From an uncultured Clostridia bacterium (GTDB taxonomy: Bacteria; Bacillota; Clostridia; TANB77; CAG-508), in NCBI GenBank assembly GCA_904419095.1, contig CAJFQT010000077.1:1-7002 (forward strand): a stretch of 7,002 bases of DNA, read 5' to 3'. Numbering within the stretch: the first letter of the stretch is position 1; every line of letters starts with the position of its first letter. Of the stretch, positions 1 through 4,794 are shown piece by piece. The notes under the pieces are model-generated. The model did no database searches and was not told the DNA's origin. It saw only the letters and a program-made list of their open reading frames with translations. The position numbers and the translations under genes are program-made.

Positions 1-237
1 TAATATATCATACTTTAAATCCAAATCATAACTATAGTCTATAACTTTTTTTTCTATCTCTTTTATTTTACTTGGCGTAGCATCTACTAATATCATTATA
101 TCAATATCACTTACTTCTTCATCATTTTTCTCTTCTCCTCTTGCATAAGAACCATATAAAATTACTTGCTTTAATTCATCGCCAATAATTCTAAATAATC
201 CATCAACATATTCTTTCAAAATTTCTTTAATATTCAT
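1..237 (-). CDS. Minimal nucleotidyltransferase (MNT/pol-beta superfamily) domain protein, partial (3' end outside window)
   Basis: Reading leftward from 237, the frame stays open to the window edge, giving the first 79 residues only. The protein shows the nucleotidyltransferase signature: a glycine-serine loop, GSYARGE (about residues 29-35), followed by SDIDIM (about 43-48), whose two aspartates are the expected metal ligands. A short N-terminal helix precedes the core, as in stand-alone MNT proteins. Proteins of this type transfer a nucleotide; many are antitoxins that AMPylate a HEPN-domain toxin encoded next door. Two adjacent ATGs (240 and 237) are possible starts. The SD GAGGAGG at 244-250 sits 6 nt from the second and only 3 nt from the first, so I chose 237. 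The gene has its own promoter and lies beyond the terminator of the rubrerythrin operon. The domain call is secure; an antitoxin role is inference, because the downstream gene is not visible. Confidence 0.87.
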   Translation of the reverse strand, partial: MNIKEILKEYVDGLFRIIGDELKQVILYGSYARGEEKNDEEVSDIDIMILVDATPSKIKEIEKKVIDYSYDLDLKYDIL

Positions 238-267
238 CATATTCCTCCTCGAAAATTACATATTGAT

Positions 268-276
268 ATTATAGCA
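268..276 (-). promoter_or_regulatory. Extended -10 promoter for the nucleotidyltransferase gene
   Basis: On the minus strand the sequence reads TGC followed by a perfect TATAAT (the hexamer at 268-273, TGC at 274-276), which is an extended -10 element. The hexamer 17 bp upstream (TAGTAA, 291-296) matches the -35 consensus poorly, as extended -10 promoters tolerate. A TTGACA at 284-289 is only 10 bp from the -10, too close to pair with it. Transcription would begin near 261, leaving a short leader that contains the SD. Confidence 0.55.
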
Positions 277-306
277 TAAAAATTGTCAAATTACTATATG
301 CTATAA
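269..306. repeat. 10-bp inverted repeat overlapping the nucleotidyltransferase promoter (candidate operator)
   Basis: TTATAGCATA (269-278) and TATGCTATAA (297-306) are perfect reverse complements, with 18 bp between them and centres 28 bp apart. The left arm covers most of the -10 hexamer and its TG extension. The whole dyad lies upstream of the expected transcription start near 261, so it would act as DNA, not as an RNA hairpin. This suits a repressor-binding dyad, as seen for autoregulated toxin-antitoxin operons. The binding protein is unknown. Confidence 0.5.
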
Positions 307-320
307 ATAAAAACTTTGTA

Positions 321-374
321 AACGAAAACGGAGTTTTTTGATAACTCTGTAAAAAAGTTGTCAAAAAACTCCGT
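321..374 (-). terminator. Intrinsic terminator of the perR-rubrerythrin operon
   Basis: The segments 328-341 (starting ACGGAGTT) and 361-374 (ending AACTCCGT) are perfect 14-bp reverse complements. Pairing continues through 342-345 with 357-360, including one G-T pair, to make an 18-bp stem around an 11-nt loop (346-356). Read leftward, the hairpin begins about 18 nt after the rubrerythrin stop and is followed by a modest T-rich run (TTTTCGTTT). No T tract follows in the rightward direction, so it works for minus-strand transcripts. Confidence 0.8.
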
Positions 375-391
375 CCACATTCACATTAATA

Positions 392-931
392 TTAATAATT
401 TTCAGCTTTAATTTCAAAATAAGCTTTTGGATGGCTACATACTGGACAAATTTCTGGAGCTGATTTTCCAATAACAATATGTCCACAGTTTCTACATTTC
501 CAAATTCTATCTCCATCACGGCTAAATACTAATCCATTTTCCATGTTTTCAATTAATTTTTTGTATCTAGCTTCATGTTCTTTTTCTATTTTAGCAACTT
601 CTGAGAATAAGAATGCAATATGATCAAATCCTTCTTCTTTTGCTTCTTTTGCCATTCTGTCATACATATCTGTCCATTCATAATTTTCTCCTTCTGCTGC
701 TGCTTGTAAGTTTTCTACTGTTGATTTTATATCTCCACCTTGTAATAATTTAAACCACATTTTAGCATGTTCTTTTTCATTGTCAGCTGTTTCTTGGAAT
801 ATAGCTGCAATTTGCTCATATCCTTCTTTTTTTGCTTTGCTTGCAAAATATGTATATTTATTTCTAGCTTGTGATTCACCAGCAAATGCCTCCATTAAAT
901 TTTTCTCTGTTTTTGTTCCTTTTAAATCCAT
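392..931 (-). CDS. rbr: Rubrerythrin
   Basis: This is a cytoplasmic non-haem diiron peroxidase that reduces hydrogen peroxide to water in anaerobes, taking electrons through its rubredoxin-like domain. The 179-residue length is normal. The N-terminal ferritin-like four-helix domain (about 1-135) carries the expected carboxylate and histidine ligand pattern: E19 in AFAGESQAR, E52xxH55 in NEKEH, glutamates 96-100 in KEAKEEGF, and E116xxH119 in IEKEH. The C-terminal rubredoxin-like domain (about 140-179) has CxxC pairs at C146/C149 and C162/C165 for the Fe(SCys)4 centre, and ends with the family-typical HPKAYFEI. The start has a strong SD, AGGAGG (939-944), at 7 nt spacing. That SD overlaps the stop codon of perR, so the two genes are co-transcribed and probably translationally coupled. 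PerR is the likely repressor, with derepression under peroxide. No key residue is missing. Confidence 0.97.
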   Translation of the reverse strand: MDLKGTKTEKNLMEAFAGESQARNKYTYFASKAKKEGYEQIAAIFQETADNEKEHAKMWFKLLQGGDIKSTVENLQAAAEGENYEWTDMYDRMAKEAKEEGFDHIAFLFSEVAKIEKEHEARYKKLIENMENGLVFSRDGDRIWKCRNCGHIVIGKSAPEICPVCSHPKAYFEIKAENY

Positions 932-938
932 TTTTATA

Positions 939-944
939 CCTCCT
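939..944 (-). promoter_or_regulatory. Rubrerythrin ribosome binding site overlapping the perR stop codon
   Basis: AGGAGG on the minus strand lies 7 nt before the rubrerythrin ATG. Its first two bases are shared with the perR TAG stop (943-945). Ribosomes ending on perR would therefore stop on the SD of the next gene. Confidence 0.8.
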
Positions 945-1335
945 ATTTTTCTTTTTTAGATTTACATTCATAACATATTCCTTTTATTTCTATGCTCTCA
1001 CCCAAAGAAATTTTACCCAATAATTGATTTTCTATCTCTTTTCTTAAACTTTTTGGAATATCATAATAAAAATCATAAACTTTTCCACATTTCTCACAAA
1101 TAATATGATTATGCATCTCATGATTATAATCATACCTATCTGGACCAACTGGCATAGAAATTTTATTAACATCACCATTTTCTACTAAAATATTAATGTT
1201 TCTATATACCGTACTCCTACTAATTTTTTCGTCAACTTGTTTTACCTTCATATAGATTTCTTCTGCTGTTGGATGTGTTCTTAAATCTCTTATGATGTTA
1301 ATTATGCACTCTCTTTGTTTAGAATAGTTACTCAT
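943..1335 (-). CDS. perR: Peroxide-responsive Fur-family repressor PerR
   Basis: The 130-residue protein has an N-terminal winged-helix DNA-binding domain (about 1-70, with recognition helix SRSTVYRNINIL at 39-50) and a C-terminal metal-binding dimerisation domain. Residues H21, D69, H75, H77 and D88 line up with the five regulatory metal ligands of Bacillus PerR (H37, D85, H91, H93, D104). Aspartate at position 88 (VYDF) argues for PerR over Fur or Zur. The structural zinc site is C80xxC83 and C121xxC124. In the known mechanism, iron-catalysed oxidation of the histidines releases the repressor from DNA. I start the gene at 1335, with SD AGGGAG (1343-1348) at 7 nt. A longer in-frame ATG at 1389 falls inside the promoter spacer, upstream of the expected transcript start, and its extra 18 residues would be encoded by the operator. 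The protein probably represses its own operon. Confidence 0.93.
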   Translation of the reverse strand: MSNYSKQRECIINIIRDLRTHPTAEEIYMKVKQVDEKISRSTVYRNINILVENGDVNKISMPVGPDRYDYNHEMHNHIICEKCGKVYDFYYDIPKSLRKEIENQLLGKISLGESIEIKGICYECKSKKEK

Positions 1336-1348
1336 AAATCCTCTCCCT

Positions 1349-1371
1349 AAATTAGGAATAATTCCTAATTT
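1349..1371. promoter_or_regulatory. PerR/Fur-type palindromic operator
   Basis: This is a perfect 11-1-11 inverted repeat. The half-site is AAATTAGGAAT, then a central A, then its exact reverse complement. The inner core TAGGAAT-A-ATTCCTA has the 7-1-7 layout of Fur-family boxes, although it differs in sequence from the Bacillus PerR box TTATAATnATTATAA. It starts at the inferred transcription start and ends just before the perR SD, so a bound repressor would block initiation. Confidence 0.75.
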
Positions 1372-1377
1372 TGTTAT

Positions 1378-1406
1378 ATCATATAACATTCACTCTTCAT
1401 TGTCAA
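1378..1406 (-). promoter_or_regulatory. Promoter of the perR-rubrerythrin operon
   Basis: On the minus strand a perfect -35 TTGACA (1401-1406) is separated by exactly 17 bp from the -10 TATGAT (1378-1383), a 5/6 match to consensus. Transcription should start near 1371, at the edge of the palindromic operator, about 36 nt before the perR start codon. Confidence 0.8.
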
Positions 1407-1445
1407 GATTTTTTATACAATTTATATTCGTTTGTTCTAGTCTTA

Positions 1446-1536
1446 GAAGGCGTAAGCAATGAAACAAGCCGAGGAATGGAATAAATATTTTATATACAGA
1501 CCTCTGGGAGCGGGCAACACATCATAATTTGCCTTC
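1446..1536. other. GC-richer intergenic element closed by an inverted repeat (candidate structured RNA or intergenic repeat)
   Basis: This segment lies between the terminator of the recG cluster and the perR promoter and is needed by neither. By my count 41 of the 100 bases at 1441-1540 are G or C, well above the surrounding DNA. GAAGGC (1446-1451) is the reverse complement of GCCTTC (1531-1536). Inside, GAGG (1471-1474) can pair with CCTC (1501-1504), GCC (1468-1470) with GGC (1512-1514), and an AT-rich hairpin (about 1481-1493) fills the apex. A 22-codon plus-strand frame, ATG at 1459 to TAA at 1527, has an AGAAGG motif (1445-1450) 8 nt upstream; I cannot say whether it is translated. It matches no riboswitch, tRNA, 6S or ribozyme consensus that I can recall. 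The orientation is unknown. Confidence 0.4.
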
Positions 1537-1544
1537 CAACTTGC

Positions 1545-1586
1545 AAAACAAATCTAAAATGGACTTTAAGAAAACCCTAAAATCCA
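1545..1586 (-). terminator. Intrinsic terminator of the phosphoesterase-recG cluster
   Basis: Read leftward, TGGATTTTAG (1577-1586), a 7-nt loop (1570-1576) and TTAAAGTCCA (1560-1569) form a 10-bp stem with two G-T pairs. The T-rich run TTTTAGATTTGTTTT (1545-1559) follows directly. The hairpin includes the TAG stop codon of the 65-aa gene (1577-1579), so ribosomes finishing that gene would occupy one arm. Confidence 0.65.
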
Positions 1587-1774
1587 CCTAAAAAATAAAT
1601 TATCAAAGCCCCAACAATCGCAACTATAAAGCCCAAAATTTTAACCCCATTTGAGCCCTCATTCTGATCTCCAAACCCAAAAAACCTTTTTGTAATAATA
1701 CGTGCATCATAAATACAAATTACACCTATTAAAATCAAAACCAATCCAATTATTGTTATAATTATTTGAAACAT
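1577..1774 (-). CDS. Small two-helix membrane protein of unknown function
   Basis: The protein has 65 residues. Two hydrophobic segments, about residues 3-22 and 44-63, flank a short polar loop with several charges (DARIITKRFFGFGDQNEGSNG), giving a helical-hairpin membrane protein. There is no cleavable signal peptide and no catalytic motif. The ATG at 1774 has an SD AAAAGGA (1786-1792) at 11 nt, slightly long but acceptable, and the SD begins inside the 3' end of recG territory. The gene follows recG by 19 bp and is the last of the cluster before the terminator. I do not recognise a named family. The compact spacing, SD and intact two-helix design make it a real gene, but its link to recG may be only positional. 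Confidence 0.72.
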   Translation of the reverse strand: MFQIIITIIGLVLILIGVICIYDARIITKRFFGFGDQNEGSNGVKILGFIVAIVGALIIYFLGGF

Positions 1775-1793
1775 AACTATCTACATCCTTTTA

Positions 1794-3830
1794 CTAAATC
1801 TCAATCCTACTATTAAACTTATCATCAATCAGCCTAAGCAATTCCTTATGTTTTTCCAATTTAGGATCTTCCAATAATATATTTTGAGCAGCCCTTTGAG
1901 CTTTCTTTAAAATCTCCACATCTTCAAACAAATTAGCAATTTTAAATTCAGGCAACCCATGTTGCATTGTTCCAAAGAAATCTCCTGACCCTCTAAGTTC
2001 TAAATCCTTTTCTGAAATTATAAAACCATCATTTGTCTTACACATTATTTCCATTCTTTTTCGTACATTTTCGCCTTTTCCCTCATATTTTAATATACAA
2101 TATGACTGATACTCACCCCTACCAACTCTTCCTCTTAATTGGTGTAAAGCTGCTAATCCAAATCTCTGTGCATCTTCTATAACCATAATATTACTATTAG
2201 GCACATCAACACCAACCTCTATTACTGTTGTAGAAATAAGTATATCTATTTTATGATTTTTAAAATCCAACATTATTTGGTCTTTTTCCTTTGGTTTCAT
2301 TTTTCCATGAATATATGTCACTCTATATTCTGGAAATATTTCTTTCTGATATTTTTCATACAATTCTTCTACAGATTTTAAATCCATTTCTTCATTTTCT
2401 TCAACAAGTGGACAAACTATATATGCTTGCCTTCCCTGTTCTATTTGTTTTTTTATAAAAGCATCTACTCTTTGGTCTAGTTTTTTACTCACCGCAAATG
2501 TTTCTATCTTCTTTCTATTTGGTGGTAATTCATCAATTATAGAAATATCCAAATCACCATAAAGAATTAGTGCCAATGTTCTAGGAATTGGAGTTGCAGA
2601 CATAACAAGTACATCTGGATTATTTCCTTTTTGAGCAATTTTAGTTCTTTGTTTAACCCCAAACCTATGTTGTTCATCTGTTACTACCAATCCTAATTTT
2701 TTAAATTCCACATTTTCCTCTATTAAAGCATGTGTTCCAATTAATATATCTATTTCTCCATTTTTTAATCTTTCTAATATCTCTTCTTTCTTCTTTTTAG
2801 ATATTCCAGAAATTAATAGTTCTGACCTTATATCTAATTCATCCAGCATTCCTTTAAAATTCTCTAAATGCTGAGTTGCAAGTATTGCGGTTGGTGCCAT
2901 TACTGCTACTTGATATCCTGATTTTACTGCTTTATATGCAGCACACATTGCTACTGCTGTTTTACCAGAACCAACATCTCCTTGCAATAATCTATTCATT
3001 GGCCTTTTGCTTTCCATATTGCTTTCTATTTCTTCTAGCACTCTTCTTTGTGCATTTGTTAAATTAAATGGGAATTTCATAATTACATCTGATATATGAA
3101 CATTTTTATCAAACTCTATACCAATTTCATCATTATATGTTTTATTTTTTAATGCAAGTAATGCCAATTGTGTACTAAATAATTCTTCAAACACTAATCT
3201 ATATCTTGCAAATTTAAAATCTTCTAACTTTTTTGGAAAATGTATATCCACTGTCGCTTTATTTATATCTTCTAAATTATATTCTTTTAATATATCACTT
3301 GGCAAAGTTTCTTGTAAATTTCCATTTACTTCTTTTATTGCATTTTCCATTATTTTTCTTAATGTTGTTTGTGACAATTGATATGTTAATGGATAAATAG
3401 GAATTATCCTTCCAGTATTATTTTTTATATTTATTTCATCAAATACTGGTGATGTCAATTCTACTTTACCATATTTCAAATTTATTTTTCCATAAAATCT
3501 ATATTTTTTCCCTATTTCAAATTTATTTTTTAGATATGTCTGATTAAACCATGTAATAATTGCAGAACCTGTTTCATCTCTTATCAAAAGTTTTTGCATT
3601 GTTTTTCTTGGAAGGCGTGTTTCAACAACTTTGCCACATGCTACTGCTTCTATTGTTGTTTCTTCTCCATCTACGCAGTCACATATTTTTTTTGGTTTGC
3701 TTCTATCTTCATAATCTCTTGGATAATACGTTATTAAATCTTTTAATGTATATATTTTTAATTTATTTAATAGTTTTACTCTATTAGGACCTACTCCTTT
3801 TATATATTTTACATCTTTTGATAAATCCAT
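1794..3830 (-). CDS. recG: ATP-dependent DNA helicase RecG
   Basis: RecG is a cytoplasmic superfamily 2 helicase that regresses stalled replication forks and branch-migrates Holliday junctions and D-loops. With the start used here the protein has 678 residues, the normal length. In order it shows an N-terminal wedge domain with an OB fold (about 55-150), then RecA-like lobe 1 with Walker A GDVGSGKT (about 284-291), the DEQH box (385-388) and SATPIPRT (411-418). Lobe 2 follows, with STTVIEVGVDVPN and motif VI QLRGRVGRG (about 564-572), and finally the TRG region ELRGSGDFFGTMQHG (about 611-625). All motifs are intact. The longer frame opens with a TTG at 3842, but that TTG is part of the sequence TTGGAG, whose GGAG (3837-3840) is the SD for the ATG at 3830. 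The gene follows the phosphoesterase gene by 29 bp and is probably in one transcript with it. Confidence 0.97.
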   Translation of the reverse strand: MDLSKDVKYIKGVGPNRVKLLNKLKIYTLKDLITYYPRDYEDRSKPKKICDCVDGEETTIEAVACGKVVETRLPRKTMQKLLIRDETGSAIITWFNQTYLKNKFEIGKKYRFYGKINLKYGKVELTSPVFDEINIKNNTGRIIPIYPLTYQLSQTTLRKIMENAIKEVNGNLQETLPSDILKEYNLEDINKATVDIHFPKKLEDFKFARYRLVFEELFSTQLALLALKNKTYNDEIGIEFDKNVHISDVIMKFPFNLTNAQRRVLEEIESNMESKRPMNRLLQGDVGSGKTAVAMCAAYKAVKSGYQVAVMAPTAILATQHLENFKGMLDELDIRSELLISGISKKKKEEILERLKNGEIDILIGTHALIEENVEFKKLGLVVTDEQHRFGVKQRTKIAQKGNNPDVLVMSATPIPRTLALILYGDLDISIIDELPPNRKKIETFAVSKKLDQRVDAFIKKQIEQGRQAYIVCPLVEENEEMDLKSVEELYEKYQKEIFPEYRVTYIHGKMKPKEKDQIMLDFKNHKIDILISTTVIEVGVDVPNSNIMVIEDAQRFGLAALHQLRGRVGRGEYQSYCILKYEGKGENVRKRMEIMCKTNDGFIISEKDLELRGSGDFFGTMQHGLPEFKIANLFEDVEILKKAQRAAQNILLEDPKLEKHKELLRLIDDKFNSRIEI

Positions 3831-3836
3831 TATTTT

Positions 3837-3840
3837 CTCC
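3837..3840 (-). promoter_or_regulatory. recG ribosome binding site that fixes the start
   Basis: GGAG on the minus strand lies 6 nt before the ATG at 3830. The alternative TTG start at 3842 overlaps this SD and has no SD of its own, so the ATG is preferred. Confidence 0.7.
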
Positions 3841-3859
3841 AATCTTTAGAAAACCAAAT

Positions 3860-4567
3860 CTATTTTACCTTATATAATTTAAAATCTAAACCATCTGCAC
3901 TAACTAATTTTAAATTTACACCATCATAAAAGCCTTCTACCGCATCTTTTATTGAACTACTGTGTAAATGCCCATACATACATTCTTTTATATTATACTT
4001 TTTAATTATTTTCATAAATTCTGTTGTTTCATTCTTAGCTACTTGATGGGCAGTTATTGGTGGATAATGCATAAAAGCTATTATTGGTTTTTCACTACCA
4101 AATTTTTCTATCCCATCTTTTATTGAAAGCTCAAGTCTTATTGTTTCTCTTTCAACTAATCTTTTATCTTCACTATCTTCAGAAATAGTCCAACCTCTTG
4201 TTCCTACTATTATATTATCTTCTATCTCAAAACTATTATTTTGCATAAAATCTATGTTATGAAAATCATTATCTTCTAAATATTTTCTCATTTTAGTTAA
4301 TGTACTCCACCAATAATCATGATTTCCTCTTAGTAATATTTTCTTTCCTGGTAATTGATTTAAATATTTAAAATCTTCATATGTATTTTCTAAATACATT
4401 GCCCAAGAAAAATCTCCCGGTAATATTACTGTATCATTTTCCTCTACCTTTGCTTTCCAATCTAAAGCAATTTTCTCTTCGTGATTTTGCCAGTTCTCTC
4501 CAAATATGCTCATTGGTTTATTTTCTTGAAAAGATAAATGAAGATCTCCTATTGCATATATAGACAT
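3860..4567 (-). CDS. Calcineurin-like metallophosphoesterase
   Basis: This 235-residue soluble protein has the full set of dinuclear-metal phosphoesterase motifs: GDLH (D8, H10), GDFSW (D52), GNHD (N82, H83), HYPP (H167) and GHLH (H200, H202). It therefore hydrolyses a phosphomonoester or phosphodiester using two metal ions; the substrate cannot be read from the sequence. The spacing and the opening MSIYAIGDLHLSF resemble the predicted phosphohydrolase group COG1768, which has no well-defined role that I know of. No signal peptide or membrane segment is seen, so it acts in the cytoplasm. It is the first gene of a cluster with recG. The start at 4567 is supported by the position of the first motif and by an in-frame stop just upstream, but there is no SD at normal spacing: the nearest good SD is 32 nt upstream, across a hairpin. 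Confidence 0.92.
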   Translation of the reverse strand: MSIYAIGDLHLSFQENKPMSIFGENWQNHEEKIALDWKAKVEENDTVILPGDFSWAMYLENTYEDFKYLNQLPGKKILLRGNHDYWWSTLTKMRKYLEDNDFHNIDFMQNNSFEIEDNIIVGTRGWTISEDSEDKRLVERETIRLELSIKDGIEKFGSEKPIIAFMHYPPITAHQVAKNETTEFMKIIKKYNIKECMYGHLHSSSIKDAVEGFYDGVNLKLVSADGLDFKLYKVK

Positions 4568-4578
4568 ACTTTTGCTAT

Positions 4579-4605
4579 GTTAGTTTTTATACTAACTTAC
4601 CTCCT
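4579..4605 (-). promoter_or_regulatory. Displaced SD and hairpin in the phosphoesterase leader
   Basis: On the minus strand, AGGAGG (4600-4605) is followed by GTTAGT, a 6-nt loop and ACTAAC (4579-4596), a perfect 6-bp stem, and then 11 nt before the ATG at 4567. The linear SD-to-start distance is 32 nt; folding the hairpin out would leave 14 nt. No ATG, GTG or TTG lies 4-15 nt downstream of the SD. Confidence 0.5.
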
Positions 4606-4618
4606 AATTTTTATTTTT

Positions 4619-4648
4619 ACTATACCTATCATAATTAAACTATTCGAA
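4619..4648 (-). promoter_or_regulatory. Weak promoter candidate for the phosphoesterase-recG cluster
   Basis: On the minus strand TATAGT (4619-4624, a 5/6 match to the -10) lies 18 bp from TTCGAA (4643-4648, a 3/6 match to the -35). An overlapping TATGAT at 4628-4633 is another possible -10. The region between tsaD and the phosphoesterase gene (4568-4794) shows no clear terminator, so read-through from tsaD is also possible. Apart from this and the hairpin leader, I see nothing in those 227 bp. Confidence 0.25.
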
Positions 4649-4794
4649 AATTTATACAAGTTCAAAATAAAAGCTAGTTTACCTCATATAATAAAGAATA
4701 TACTCAATAATTGCATAAAATTCAATATTTGCACATCATATTAATCTAACTAAGATTGCAAGCGAAATATTCAACTTTTATTATTGACAATATT

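Noticed and set aside
284..289. Perfect minus-strand TTGACA as the -35 of the nucleotidyltransferase promoter
   Set aside because: It is only 10 bp from the TATAAT, and the hexamer at 17 bp (TCAATA) is a poor -10. The extended -10 explains the promoter better.
1336..1389. N-terminal extension of PerR from an upstream ATG
   Set aside because: The 18 extra residues are encoded by the promoter spacer and the palindromic operator, lie before the inferred transcript start and have no homologous counterpart in PerR.
2876..3067. Plus-strand open frame rich in leucine opposite recG
   Set aside because: It is antisense to the Walker A region of an intact recG. Its hydrophobic composition follows from the AT-rich complementary strand, and it has no SD.
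3560..3787. Plus-strand 75-codon frame opposite the 5' part of recG
   Set aside because: It is the complement of conserved recG coding sequence, with low-complexity L/F content and no ribosome site.
4538..4744. Plus-strand 68-codon frame in the tsaD-phosphoesterase gap
   Set aside because: It starts inside the phosphoesterase gene, has no SD and is AT-driven low complexity. The region is better explained as a leader and promoter for the minus strand.
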